A DNA stretch of 64,000 nt from Sweltsa coloradensis (taxonomy: Eukaryota; Arthropoda; Insecta; Plecoptera; Chloroperlidae): assembly GCA_024449915.1 (NCBI GenBank), contig JAMZAV010001043.1, positions 124,001-188,000 on the forward strand, in the 5' to 3' direction. The position numbers and the translations under genes were made by a program. Within the stretch, counting starts at the first letter, position 1. Each line of letters starts with the position of its first letter. The notes beneath the pieces are model-generated. The model was not told where the DNA came from. It saw only the letters and a list, made by a program, of their open reading frames with translations, and made no database searches. Shown here in pieces: positions 1 through 12,906 of this stretch.

Positions 1-1230
1 GTTGGAGGTGCCCGGGTTAATTGTACCACTCCCTACCACACAATAAACACGTTTGTCACTCCTTGTTTTTTGGGTTTTTATAAACGCAATATTCTGTGTT
101 CAAGGACCCTCATTCTTTGGAGGGGCCGGGGTATTTTATCCCACTCCCGGGGCCCCACAATAAAAAAAAACGTTCGTCAAACCTTGTTGTTGGTTATATA
201 AACACAATATTCTTTTTTTGTTCAAGGATCGCCCCCTTTTTGGTGGAGGGCCGGGTTATTTTATTCTACTCCCCGACCCAAATAAAACTTTTTCAATCCT
301 TTTGTTGGGGTTTTTATAAAAAAAGACAAAAATTTGATGTTCAAGGATGCCTCATTCTTGGGGAGGTGCCGGGGTTTTTGTACCCACTCCCTGCCACACA
401 ATAAACACTTCTGTCAATCCTTGTTGTTGGGTTATAAAACGAAATATTCTGATGTTCAAGGATCGCCCATTCTTGGTGGGGTGCCCGGGGGGATTGTATT
501 CAATCCCTGACCCCACAATAAACACTTCTGTCACATCCTTTTTGGGGGGTTTTTAAACGACAAATTTGATGTTCAAGGATCGGGGCCCCATTCTTTTGGG
601 GGGGGGGGACCCCCGGGGTTTTGGGGTTTTTTTTTTTTTTTTCTTTGGGGGCCCGGGGGTTTTTGTATCCTACTCCTGACCACACAATAAACACGTTTTG
701 TCCATCCTTGTTGTTGGGTTATATAAACGACAATATTCTGATGTTCAAGGATCGCCCCATTTTTGGTGGAGGGGCCCTTTTTTGTATCCACCCCTGACCA
801 CACAATAAAACACGTTTTGTCACATCCCTTTTTTTTGGGTTATATAAACGACAATATTCGATGTTTAAGGTCGCCTCATTCTTGTTTGGAGGGCGGGTTT
901 GTATTACTCCCTGACCACACAATAAAAAACGTTTTCAATCCTTTTTTTTGGGTTATATAAACGACAATATTCTTTTTCAAGGGTGCCCCATTTTTGTTGA
1001 GGTGGGGTTTTTGTATCCCTTTGAAAAAATAAACACTTCTGCACACCTTGGTTGGTTTTTATAAACGACAAATTCTGATGTTCAAGGGTCGCCTATTCTT
1101 GTTGGAGGTGCGGGGTTTTTGATTCCCCCCTCCCTGACCACACAAAAACACTTTCTGTCCTCCTTGTTTTTGGGTTTTAAAAGACAAACGAGTCAAGTTT
1201 GTATTTTTGGGGGGCCGGGATGACCCCCCC
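1..1230. repeat. Tandem satellite, unit about 115-120 bp
   Basis: About ten imperfect units run head to tail. The marker word ttcaagg recurs near 99, 221, 340, 454, 572, 743, 863, 976 and 1081, so spacing is mostly 105-122 bp. The 171-bp gap holds an extra G/T homopolymer stretch at about 595-650. Each unit also carries a TTGGTGGAGGTGCCGG-like word, a 'tccctgaccacacaataaaca' type segment and 'gggttatataaacgacaat'. Homopolymer lengths differ in almost every unit, which looks more like base-calling error than real divergence. Short ORFs here are meaningless. Confidence 0.85.
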
Positions 1231-2260
1231 TGACAAAATAAACGTTTTTACATTTGTTAAGTTTATCAAAAAACCCCCTGTCAATCGGAGGCATGTTTTT
1301 TTTTCTCTGAAGTAACACGCAAGACATGGATGTAAACTGAGCATAAGGTCCTTTTGTTTGTTGACACCACTGACATCGGACAAAACAAAAAAGTTTTTCC
1401 CGGATTTTCTGGGGGTTGGTGAATTTTACCGTATTAATCTTTGGATTTTTAAAATTTTTATCAACCCAGCATTTTTTCAAAGGGATTTTTGTATAAAGGA
1501 TTGCAACCAATTCCGAAATGCAAAATGGGCGGGGATTAAAAAATAAATTTTAAAACGAATCTGCTTGCCCGGGGGGGAATAAAGATTAATTTAATTTTAG
1601 GTGTAGTTTAACTTGGGGGATGAAATAAAACCCAAAAAAAAAGTGTTTTTTAATTTTTTTTTAAATGAACTGAAGAATTCATTTTTCAAGTAATACCATT
1701 TCTATGGGGGGGTTTGTGAAAATCCTACAAACCGAGTCTGTCGAAAAAAGCGGAAAATTTTGAAAAATTCAATAGGTGGAAGGAATGGCTGAAAAAAAGG
1801 AAAATTAAAAAAGAAGGGCTAACTACGGGAAAATTTTTTGGGAAAAGTTTGAAAAACATGCAAGAGTCTTTCCCTCCCGAACTAATACAAAAAATTCTGG
1901 GGGGGGGGGGGGCCCTTTAAAGTACTACCACACAAACCAAAGTAAATTTTCGTTTAAAAAATTTGTAATTTTCCAAATTTACTAGTTTTCGTTATATGAC
2001 TGGCCGAAGAATGGCAAGCGTCCTTTATTTGAAAATTTTTTTTGTAAGCTTAACCTAACGTTCAACAAAAAAACGTTCCAAAGCCCAGATGGGAAAAAAA
2101 TCGTTTTGGGGTCCATGGCTCTAACATTTTAATCAACGTAAACAAAAGGGGGAATTGTGTTACAAGCAACGCCCCCGTTTCATCGCCAAACGGACCGGGG
2201 CCAAACCTGAGCCTTTATATTTAAGGGGGGTTAAAAATCCCCTGGTTTTACTTTTACAAC
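1231..2260. other. No gene seen; sequence looks poorly base-called
   Basis: This AT-rich stretch has many mononucleotide runs, for example G runs near 1899-1912. It has no repeat family I could match and no credible ORF. Its texture (runs of doubled or tripled bases) resembles the degraded half of the family A copy at 24478-24938. Confidence 0.4.
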
Positions 2261-4298
2261 TTTCTGACATCCGTCCGCGGTGACACACGATTATGACGCT
2301 GGTCCGAAGCGTATGGCTCTACGAGGACGTAGGTTCGAATACCGCACAAGGCATGTTCTTTGTAATCGTCCTTCATCATCAATCGTCATCTATCACCACT
2401 CACCGTCTCGAATAGCCCCTTAGAGTTAGTGCATTTAAAATATCACACGTTTCTTACGGCGTCCCACATAGAGACATGCATAAACAAATTTAGCTCGATT
2501 TTCGCATTACGTAATGCAATGCGTAATTCAGATCGTCTACAAGCAGCGCCTGACGCTACCATCTACGCCAAACCAGACAAACAGTTGTTAGCCGCCATTT
2601 TTAAAACTCTAAGAAGCCTTTTATAATGAGAGGAAAGGGTTGAATAGACTCAACCTGCTTCTATAACAAATTCAAAAAGAATCTATTTACTACCTGTCAT
2701 CCGCTGTGTCATTGAGCTCATTATTGGCTTCTAACACAAAATTCTCAAAATTGTTTTGTGATTCGAAGTTTCGAACACGCTTTGAAAATACTCAAAATAG
2801 TGTCCTTCGTAGAAATCTATAGATTCATTTACTGGGCTGGGGAGAATGTTGATAGCTGTCTAGCTCAACTAATCAAACGAATGTGCAGGAAAGTATTGTC
2901 ACAACCTAAACCTTTTTTGGCGGGTGCACGAATTCAAAATACGAATCGTTAGGCTTGCTGACAACCTGCAATGAAGAATAGTCATAATAATTAGAGAAAC
3001 GTATTTAATAACATTTAAATTTTGAATATTTAGCATTGATCTTTTCAAATTTTAGCATTTTGCAAACCTGGTAGCGGACTACCGGCACGTCTACTGGATG
3101 ATGCTTTATTTATAGTATCATTTCAATTCAACAAAGCCAATTAAAACGTTAGAATACAATGCTAACTCGTAAAATTAGCATTGTGTAGTGTCTTCCATAA
3201 TATTAACTGATTTCGGCGCTAAAACGGTAAAAACACGTAGCCAATCTCTAATAGTAAAACCACAGATAACAGGGTAATTCTATATTTTTTTATCAATATG
3301 TGGTAAAATGGTCGACGACTTAAAACCCAGAGCCATCTACTAGAACGTGGAAGTATAACTGTCATAAAAATCTAAAAATAGAACAGATGACTTTTGAAAG
3401 TCATCCCACAGCCGCGTTGGGACCCTCTCGTTCGGTGCAGGTTGCATGTGGCTCCGGGCTGTTGAAATATCTTCGGTCGAGAGATCAGTGAATTACGAGG
3501 GTTCAAATGTGCATTGCGTCGCTTCTTGGGGTAGATTCAAGGCCGTTACTTGGCCTAGAACAGGGGTGACCAAAACAGAACGTAAACAATACTTCAAAAT
3601 ATTTTATTTTTAGTAAACAAATGTTTTTTTAAATAATAAGAAAGAAAACTTCCTATTTATTTAGAGGAACAAGTGTTTAAAACATTTGTTTACTTATAAT
3701 AACAACAATAACTGATTTTGAGTTGGAGTTTTCATGGGTTTACGATAATTTATATAATATGGCGTAATATACTAAGAGAAACGCAAAACTTTGTATCTCA
3801 AATCTCCTTACATACAAGCCTAGTTTCTCTCTCTTTCCGATTAGTCCTACCGTAGGTTATATTTATCTCCGTATGCTACAACAAAAATGGGAAGATCGTG
3901 CATATTTCCTCTACTACTTTAAAGTATGTAATATGGGACATCATAAATATATTTGCTTTGTTGTTTTTGTCTTTGTCTTACAAGGTATCACACTGAAAGT
4001 GGTAAGTGGTGAGGGAAAACAGTATTGATTTTACAATGAGGGGAGTGTGGTTATGCCTCATTGTTATTCCTAGCCACTAATAGAATAAAAATACTAAGTA
4101 AAGAAAAATTCTGGTCGTCCGGATTGCCATGTCGAATGTGTACTTGGTGCTGGGGGGGGGGGGGGGCAAAAAACGTGAGTAAAATAATAATCCCAGAATT
4201 TCTGTAGTAAATATGCACTTATACAATTTGACAGTCACCTTGGTATGGTAAAACGAATATGTTTGCCTGTATGCTTATATATATAAATATATATATGT
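2261..4298. other. Intergenic, no gene recognised
   Basis: A tRNA-like fragment is visible near 2285-2345 (GGTTCGAATACC B-box-like word at 2332). A second degenerate one is near 3415-3535, with GGGTTCAAATG. There is a G run at about 4151-4166 and an AT microsatellite at 4276-4300. ORFs at 2429-2626 and 2758-2952 have no recognisable features. Confidence 0.4.
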
Positions 4299-4540
4299 AT
4301 AAAAACAAGGATCTTGGGTAAAACCGCGTCGAAAATAAGATGAACCAGGGCAGAACCTGGGCGTCCACCGACGTTTCGTCTGTACTACGTCAGACATTCT
4401 CAACTGACTGTGACTCTAGTCAGTCACAGACAACCTTGAGAATGTCTGACGTAGTACAGACGAAACGTCGGTGGACGCCCAGGTTCTGCCCTGGTTCATC
4501 TTATTTTCGACGCGGTTTTACCCAAGATCCTTGTTTTTAT
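4299..4540. repeat. Perfect long palindrome, 105-bp arms, 32-nt loop
   Basis: 4299-4403 and 4436-4540 are exact reverse complements by direct comparison, and the loop is 4404-4435. The right arm contains CTGACG...ACGAAACGTCGG, a word style common near termini of Penelope-like and hammerhead-bearing retroelements. That resemblance is suggestive only: the canonical CUGANGA core is not intact. The ORF at 4340-4609 is a by-product of the repeat. The alternative is a sequencing or assembly foldback artefact. Confidence 0.9.
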
Positions 4541-7500
4541 CCTATGACGGGCCGCGAAAACCTACAACAATCCATATTTTATAATATGTATGGATGTATA
4601 AAAAATTAGATTGGAATTTACTAAAATGGTTCACTTCACGTTCATTTTTTGAGTTTTTAGATCGCAGCTAGTTGCAGTAAAACGTCGTTTACCGAGTCCG
4701 AGTGCAGTTAAAACATGACGAAATAACTGTAGTATGGTGAATTTTTTTCGCCTTCGGCGAAAGGGCCTCCGGTAGCTGAGGCTTCGCCCCAGACCCCAGC
4801 TGCCGCCCATGAAAACTTCCTATGGATTTGCCCCCCACACCCAACTTTCAAAACGTTCCTGCGCGCCTGTGTATAAGGCAAATAGGGGTGAGGAGTGAGG
4901 ACGCGTCAATTTATTTTATAACTTTGTTGTGGTAAGCTAGCCTAGGTTTACTTTATTTTTATTTCAGGTCAAACAGCTTTTGCAATTTATTTATAATTAT
5001 ATATATAATGATTTTATGCACCATTATTGTGAAATTCAGAATTCCTGTAAAACTACAAGAACACCGTCTTGTCAAATCAATTGCGTACATACATACATTG
5101 GCAATTGATGTTATTGACGGTTGACATGGCAGGTGTATTGTTCATCTTGGACCGAATCTAGATGTCGGGTCAAAATATAATATTGCCAATTTATAGAACA
5201 CAATTATTTTTATCTAATCTAAAAATATTTGTGTAAGTGTATTTTCAAACACAGTTTATAAAAACATCAGTGTAGTTCGCTGTGTTGTTGAACACTTATT
5301 GTTTGTGTTTACCCACCCCTGTTTAGGGGCTGCAGACAAGTGTCTCGGGTACAAGGGTGGTTGTAGTGAGTGGGTCGACCGTCGTAGTGCCCCCCCACCC
5401 CTCCCTCACCCGTCGAGAGGACCATGGCCGTATAATAACACCAGCTGGGAGATCATTACGGTCATTGTTGACCAGAAGCACATGTGTTTTTGACGTACTG
5501 CCCGTCGTTGGAGAACGCCCCCAGCTAGAAAATCGAAGAAATAAAAATAAATTATTTTTAATTGGGTTTCAACTTTCAAAGTACGAATGTTATGTTATCT
5601 TAATTTTCTCTGTCGAATATTTGTTCTGTTGTTGTCACCTTGCGGATTGGAACTCGGAATATTACTTTGGCTTTACACACTATATAAGTAATAAGTAATG
5701 ATGCCAGTCTCAATACGTCCGCACAGGCGCGAGCGTACCAAATTGACCTATTCAAGATGGCGATTTGGCGAATGCACAAACAGAAACAAAATTTAGTAAT
5801 CAATATGCTCACCTGCCAACCATGACAGCCATCTTGAAAAATATTTGTGCTACAAATCGCTTCAACCTACTTAACATACAAACTGACTTATTCAAGATGG
5901 CTTCTAATTGACACGCTAGTGGACCAATGGCTGGGCTGGGGATCTAGGAAAACATCGAGGAAGTATTATTGATAATGGACGTTCAGGTTCAATCAGAATA
6001 TGTAAAATATTTTAACTTATAATATCTAAATGTTACCAATTGTTTTACGAAAGCATATTGTAACAACTGACAAGTGGCAAGTGCAGTGCCAGAAGTAGAA
6101 CATTGAATCAAGCGATACCGAGGACCCCACCCCAAAGTACTACCAAAGCCGAACCAAGAACCAATATTATTAGTAGTGACGTTTCTTTTTCTATTTTTTG
6201 TAGGTTCCAAGAAATAACTTGACTTGACTCTTCGCTGGTGCCTGGAGGTGAGTTACCATTGTGCAAACATAAATAGACCTAACTATCGAATATAAAGATA
6301 CCCGGCATAGAAACTATTCTTTTTACTGGTTCTCGTTATCTAACTACAACCACCTTATCTAGAAAATAAATTAAGAGTTGTTTGTTGTATTAATTGTTGT
6401 ACGTTTGAGTGCGGAAACTTCTGTTAAAACAGTTGATGGGAGTGAGATAAGATTTCTTGCACTATCGCCACGTTGATACAAGAGATTGTAATGCACTTTA
6501 GTCTTGACTCACCTAAAGTAATAAAATTAAGTACGCTGTACGTAACCCAATTTTATAAGACACTTATCAGTAGGATCGGATGATATATTTGTTAAGTTTT
6601 TACTTGTTATTTTTTAAACTCTGCCATCGAGAACAATGAGTAAATGAGCTAGCTATATGAAGATGAATAGGTGAACTTGTAAGTCGAACCATTTTTTGTA
6701 TTTGTTTGAGTAAAATATTTATGAAATCTAAAAATCTAATCTGTGAAGAACTAAAATAATCATGTTTCTTGACAACTGGAGATACCAAAAATTTGAATTC
6801 AAACATACGACGACGTCGACGCGTATGCCACACATGGTTTCAAGTAGGTAGGTAGGCCTTCTGAGGTCCTTACGACAATCGGCATCAGAACAGAACGTCA
6901 GGTCGGTCAGGACTAATAAGGACACAGCATAAAGGACTGATGTATTATTTGGAAATAGAACGTGACGAATGGGAATTCCATTTCACTTTGTGTTTTACCA
7001 GCCGCGTGTTTTGCTATTCCCTATCTTGTGCAAAAGTGCAATAAAGTGGGACTCAAAAATGTTGTCGGTTGTCGTTGACAGAACCCAATAATGTTTATGA
7101 CTTCGTTGCAACATCGCCGAAATGCTCCCTTCTCGTGAGCCGTGACCATATTTATGACTGCCTTGTTATCGAGCCAAACCAACACATGTGGCCCATCCAG
7201 CCAGCTCTCCTCGAACTGCAGGGGTCTGACTCTGGGATCTGATGACTGAGTCAACAAGTGGGTGGTGGTTGCAGGGGATCGCACAATACGGAGTGATACG
7301 AACCAGAGCTCGGACCTCGCCGACCTGTCTTTCTGGATAGGCTAGAGATAGATAGGGAGAGTGAGTGGTAAGGCAGTTTTTTGTTGTTCAAGCTTATCAG
7401 AAGTTTTCATTACGAGGGGTCTGATGGATGATGTGCTGAGCCTGCAGGCAGATGAGACTGAAGACGCCTGAGGCCCCGAGGAAGTGGCAAAATAATGCAA

Positions 7501-9234
7501 GCTTGAAATACTACGAAATATGGCATTATACAACTATACACGCAAATGCCACCGTCATTGAAGCGTACAGTAAGAAGTAAAGTGACAAACACCTGTTGTA
7601 CGTAGGCATAAGTGATATATTTTAAGTTTCTAACACACCAGATAGGCAGGCTTATCGCCAGGCTGCGTGTAGGAACTCTTTTTAGGGGGGAGAGGGAGGG
7701 AAAAGCTTATTTTACTTCCTAATGCTCTAACACTAAAGTGACTAAACAGAAACACACCCTTTTGTACTACGACGACTGCAATTAGGTATTCAGTTCAGTT
7801 GTTTTCATTTCAGTTGTGTTGTGTCGGAGCTGGAGGGGTTGGAGTGGTGGTGGTGCGGGGTATAATAGCCTAATAGGTCACAAGAAAAGTGTGCTAGGGG
7901 GGATTCCCCATTCCATCCGGACTATCGAATATCTATAATCTATATGGAATCAACAAGCGAACACACAGCACATCAACAAATAATTTTCTGAGTCTGACTA
8001 TGGAATTATAATAATTATGTTCTGACAATATAAAGAGGTGCTAATGAAACAATCATACAACACAAGCAAACAGGAGTTGAGAATTTTAGTCCTGAAGAAA
8101 GCTCTTGTAAATGAATGTCTGCAGGCTGCATCACAATAAATAATTGCATTTCAGAATAATATCAGTGGCTGCGTAAAAAATCAAGGATACTATTATACAC
8201 TGGGAAAATAAACCATCGCCAATAAAATAAAATAAAAACACAACAATAAATGCACTCGGAATCACTGAAATGTTGTCAATTTGCTCTAAAATACTATCAC
8301 AACGTGGTGGCAAAAAAGAAGAATGAAATTGCCCGATGTTTATTTTAAAATTATGGAAGGGAAATGAAGAAGAGAGAAGGTGTGAACTGTGAACTAGAAG
8401 CATGAGAAAAGAGTGCTACTGATGTACTGTATTTAAAAATTGAAAATATATGTCGCGGGAAACAAGATAGCCACGGATAAATTGGTTCAGTATTAAAATT
8501 TAAAATTATACACAACATCCACTAACCATCAAAGCAAACGTATAACAATAAAATCACTCACAGGGTTACATACTTTAAAAATTATTTGCGATATTTCGAA
8601 GACTCCGTGTAATTTTTCAAGAATGGTCCATGCCCGACAAAACAAAGCAAAACCAAGTAAGTAACCCAGTCCAGTTTAAAGTTCAACGTGCGAGTGATTT
8701 TATTAGTGGTTCAGTATATTTTAGGCTGGGTAGAAAAAGACGAAAGTGGAAATGAGAATGCTAAAGTGAATACGATTGTACCATGTATGGTATACAATAC
8801 TTGTGCAGACTGCCAAGAGAGTGAGGAGGGGGGGAGGAGAGACAACTTTTCGAGAAAAAGAGAAGCGAAATGACCTGAGAGGCGAGTGAACAGAGAACAG
8901 GCCCAAGTCAAAGATCCGGAAAGCTGAAATCGAGTCCTTTTCTCGTTAGGAATTGTATTTCGTTTTTGTTTTTTGTCTTTGCCATACCGTTAGGCAGCTT
9001 TGTCCGTCCGTAACTCTGTACGCACACGTTTACTTTGTGCACCTCAACTTCGTATGTCATCGTAATTACGTAGTAGTGGCCTACAAAACAACCCGGCCCG
9101 AACAGTAGTGGAGCTCCGCCCCCCCCCCCAACTATTCCCTGCACAGTGCACACCACAAGTATTTCAGATCTGCCCTGAGTGCTACTTGAGGTTTGCAAAT
9201 TTCTGTTCGTTTGGCTAATTTGCATCAGATTTGC
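4541..9234. other. Intergenic, no gene recognised
   Basis: At 4740-4815 there is a GC-rich 'cgccttcggcgaaagggcctccgg' type block. It resembles, in inverse orientation, the interior of the hAT-like element at 41699-42252. 5330-5520 is a GC-richer stretch with no recognised product. The word TATTCAAGATGGC occurs at 5747-5762 and 5888-5903, with its inverse near 5829. Nothing else could be supported. Confidence 0.4.
7021..7284 (-). other. Short ORF, unrecognised, possible retroelement remnant
   Basis: This 87-residue minus-strand ORF includes VLVWLDNKAVINMV followed by a Cys-Cys pair. The 'hydrophobic-x-D-N-x-A-V' pattern is vaguely like an RNase H fold strand in retroelements, but no catalytic set is visible. 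There is no flanking coding sequence. It could equally be chance. Confidence 0.15.
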
Positions 9235-9580
9235 TTGAAACTTTGCACAAGTGTCAAGGAAGTGGAACAATAGGGCTCTACAGTACAGTGACACTTTTTG
9301 AAAAGTGGATTTAGGTGAACGCTACAAAATAAATTGATTTTAAAATTTTAAGATTTTCTTAATTCGAAATTGACCATTTTCGTGAATTGTTTCTGGCTGA
9401 CAAACAAACACAAAACAAACAATATTGATAATCTATGACTGTAGGGCTGTCCTATTCCTATGTCCATGTATGCTTTATTGACAACTATGTAAAGCTGCAT
9501 GTGCATATCGGATGGTTCCTGGCCGAGCGAACAGTTATTTGCTAAGCTAAGTGCCAAATATGTTTCCCAAACTGTGTGGC
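9235..9580 (-). repeat. Dispersed repeat family I, copy 1
   Basis: It aligns by eye with 52415-52695 in the same orientation. Shared landmarks in order are GTCAAGGAAG(T/C)GGAA, a 'tagggctct' word, 'aattgacca..ttcgtg', 'ctggctgacaaac', TGTAGGGCTGTCC, 'gctttattgacaact' and 'gccaaatgtg/gccaaatatg'. No coding capacity is credible. The 128-residue ORF at 8908-9294 on the minus strand runs across its edge and is not supported as a gene. Confidence 0.7.
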
Positions 9581-12279
9581 CTCGCATGCTAGCGCTTAGC
9601 GTTCAGTATCGGTCTGTATCTCCGTCCGTCACAAGTCAACTGACAGACAGAGGAAGGTATTGTTATAGAAGACACTGACAGGTTACGTTTTTGAAATATA
9701 AAGGCAATGATTTTGTGGTGAAAATAATTATTTGTATGAATAGTGGTTCATTTGCCCCCTGTAAATTTTGAAAAGTTTGTGACTAAGATCTTGCAAGAAA
9801 AGTAGGAATGACGAATGAGCATTCAGACATGTTGGCAAGTATCTGCTGAATATAAGTGGGAAGTTTTGTTTGTTTTGTCCAAAATCGGTGAATTAGTGAG
9901 AAGTGTAATAGGCTACGTATAGAAGAATCAGAACTTCGTATCAGCAGTGACCAGTTTATTTGACCAGTTGGTTGATTCAGTTGTAATTATTTTATTTCGG
10001 CCTTTTCGAGGATCAACACGATATCGTTTGTTTAACATTAATTGGGCAAAACAACATTCACAACAACATTTAATGTAGATGAAGAAAGACACATTGTTCA
10101 GATAAATAGAAACAAGGTCCAAAATAGAAAATACACATCGGTGCTAACCGGCTTTCTAATTACACACATGTAAAGTTTGTAAATTAATTATGAATACCAA
10201 CAGATTTCTATCGCATACACGCACAAAGATAAAAGTGGGCGAGTTCCATTTTGTTTGAATAGAGTATACCAAACCGCTTGCAATTTGATATCCCATAACC
10301 GCTAGAATCCATTTAAAAAACCTTTTCTTTGTTGTGTTCCTTTTAGTTCTCTGACCCCGAACACCCTAAAAACCTTTCAAGGGTTGAACAAGGAATTGGG
10401 GGAGAAACCACCCCACACATGCACCTGTTTGAGGAGGGTGGTAGCTGGGTCCTTAGCTGGGTTCACTTGTTTGGTCGGGTAGAAAAACTTCCTCCATAGG
10501 AATTAGTACGAATATTTACAAAAGGGTGTAGAAAGGACTTGAAGATGTTTTTATGAAATACACACCTGTCCCTTTAGTTAGACACACCTGCGAAAATATA
10601 CATAACCTGTTGGTTGGTTGGTTTGTGAACGGAACGAGGGCTCTCTGGTTCAAGTCATTGCGATGATTTATTACGTGTATGTGTGTGTGTGTGTGAGTGC
10701 GCAATGTGCGTGTGCGTGTGCGTGTGCGTGTGCGTGTTGGCTGGACAGACAGGTTGTTATCCTTATCCATCTAAACGAGTTTCATAGCAAAACGCATCTT
10801 TCAATAAAAAAATAATGAATAAACTAGGAATATAAAGGTTTAGGTAAAAAAAAAAAAAACTGGTATATCCGATAAAAGAAAAAAACTGTCCGTCTTCAAT
10901 ATTACGACGCGGACTGTCTGTACTGTACTGTCTGTACTTCCTTCCAAATTTCTTTGTTTCTTTCTACCCTTGACCATGTCGATGAATTGTTTGAAATTGT
11001 AACTTTTAGTTTCAAATAATATTTTTTACGATTATGTTTTAGAGAGAGAGATATGTCAATAGAAATGAAAGTGAACGATGACTGAGTGTTATTATGACTA
11101 TCGTAAAAATGTCCATTGTCCACTCATTGTCCTCCCGCTTGTGAGTGAGTGTGACGTAGGTATAGGAAGTCTACTTTTATCATGAGATTGTAAAATTAGG
11201 CTTTGAAATGATAAGATTCGTGTATGTCAATTATAAATTATAATCTTCTACACAAAAATGTTACAATTTGAGGTTGGTGGACGAATTGGTAACATAAAGA
11301 TCTTTTTCGTTAAAAATGTTTTTGCTTGATCATTAAGAGGCCTCTAACCGCCAAACATGAATGCTGAAATATAAAAAGAGATTGCTTGTCGGACTGTCGC
11401 TGGTTTCAAATTCGCTATTGGTATTCAATTCGCTGCTTCGTTTCGTTCGAAAATAGGTTTGACCATGTTTTTTATTGGATGGGATCGGATATCGCGACAT
11501 GGCCCGATGTTTGCCAGCACCAAGGGTTGGGAAGGGGAAGGGGAAAGACAAGTGGTACTGTTGAGATCAAAACACCAAATCCCCTCTCTAAAAATCCGGT
11601 TAGTCCGGATCGGGATACTAAAAGACAACCCCCCCCCCCCAATCCTTCCTCTCGCCGCTCGCCTGCACAGTATATGTAGATGAAATCTAAAAAACGCCCA
11701 ACTCGCAGCATCCTAAATGTTGCTCCTGCACGAACTGTCAGACTCGCTGCCTCCAAGAATTACACTCCAGAAACCTGTTTCAGATCTAAAGTATCCTCGT
11801 GCATTTGTAATATATTATAGTAGGCCTAAGAGACGAGATAGAAAACACTTGAGATCAGTATTATAAAGAGGACAACGCAAGCAACGCTCTCTCTTGCGTC
11901 CCTGTCTCTCTCAGCTCAATCAGCTGTCTCAACCAAGTATAATCATGGATGAGGGGTTGCGATATTAAAACTTACTTCAATGAGCCCACTAGAACAGCGG
12001 TGGATTCAGGTCCTGAAGACCCACACAATTAAAACATAATACTTCCACTCAGAAGGTGTGGAGCTCGATTCCCGGTCCAAGCAGAACTGCAGAAGTATTT
12101 TTACTTATGAAATGGACATGAATGATGAATCCCTCAATTAAGTATGTGTGAATATGAACATCAAAAGTTCAAAACACTACGTTTCTGTTTCCGTCGATAT
12201 ATAAATCAAGTGACAAAGTTATTCTACCCGTAGGTATGCCGATGCAGGCATCGTCGAGGACAAACTTGTAGTCTAATAT
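9581..12279. other. Intergenic, no gene recognised
   Basis: It contains a TG/TGCG microsatellite at 10672-10738, a poly-A run near 10845-10860, a poly-C run near 11629-11640 and a tRNA-like fragment near 12000-12085 (TCGATTCCCGG). The overlapping ORFs at 11333-11756 come from low-complexity GGGAAGG and C-run sequence and show no family signal. Confidence 0.4.
10672..10738. repeat. (TG)n / (TGTGCG)n microsatellite
   Basis: Alternating purine-pyrimidine repeat: gtgtgtgtgt followed by repeated gtgtgc words. Confidence 0.9.
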
Positions 12280-12651
12280 TAGGGATGTGCGAGCGTTCGA
12301 AAAAAAGTTCGAAGTTTGAAAAATATTTGAAAAATATTTTTTTACTCTTTTGTGGTGGTGTGCGGTCACATATTATTTGACATGTCAAAAAATGGTTCTC
12401 AGTTTACAGGTACAAATTTAAAAAAAAAAATGGATGGTGGAGGTGCCGGTCCAGAAGTTACATACTTTCTTGGTGGAGGTGCCGGTCTAGACTTATCACT
12501 ATTTTACCTATTATGACGGTATGCTATTCCTTTAAGTTGGGTTCGATTCCGAGTTCGGTTGTGTTCGAAATTTTTTATAAGTTCGAAGTTCGATTTTCAA
12601 AACAATGAAAGTTCGAGTTCGAAGTAAAAATGGTGGGTTCGCACAACCCTA
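12280..12651. mobile_element. hAT-like non-autonomous element E1 with TTCGAA subterminal arrays
   Basis: Its ends are TAGGGATGTGCGA and, inverted, TAGGGTTGTGCGA. The flanking octamers tctaatat (12272-12279) and cctattat (12652-12659) match at 6 of 8 positions, compatible with a worn hAT 8-bp target duplication. Both ends carry iterated TTCGAA/GTTCGA words, complementary to each other. The centre carries two copies of GGTGGAGGTGCCGGTC at about 12435 and 12472. There is no transposase ORF. Confidence 0.6.
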
Positions 12652-12906
12652 CCTATTATCTGTGGTCTAGTGTAGAGCACTAGAAACTCAAAGGTGTAAC
12701 CTACCTACCATGGTGTAAGAAAGGTGCATTTACAAACAAACATTGTAGCACTTTGATTATCAAATTTAGCATTTTGTTGCGTTTGAAAAGTAAATATTAG
12801 TACTTTTTAAATGTATGCTTCCACTGGAAGTTCAAACACCTCAACCACAAATTTATACACTTATATTTTTTAAATACAACTTTGTTGCTTTCTCAGAAAT
12901 CATTAT

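Noticed and set aside
4445..4475. Hammerhead ribozyme
   Set aside because: GAAAC and GUC-like parts and a CGU/ACG stem are present, but the CUGANGA core is not intact, so it is not called as a feature.
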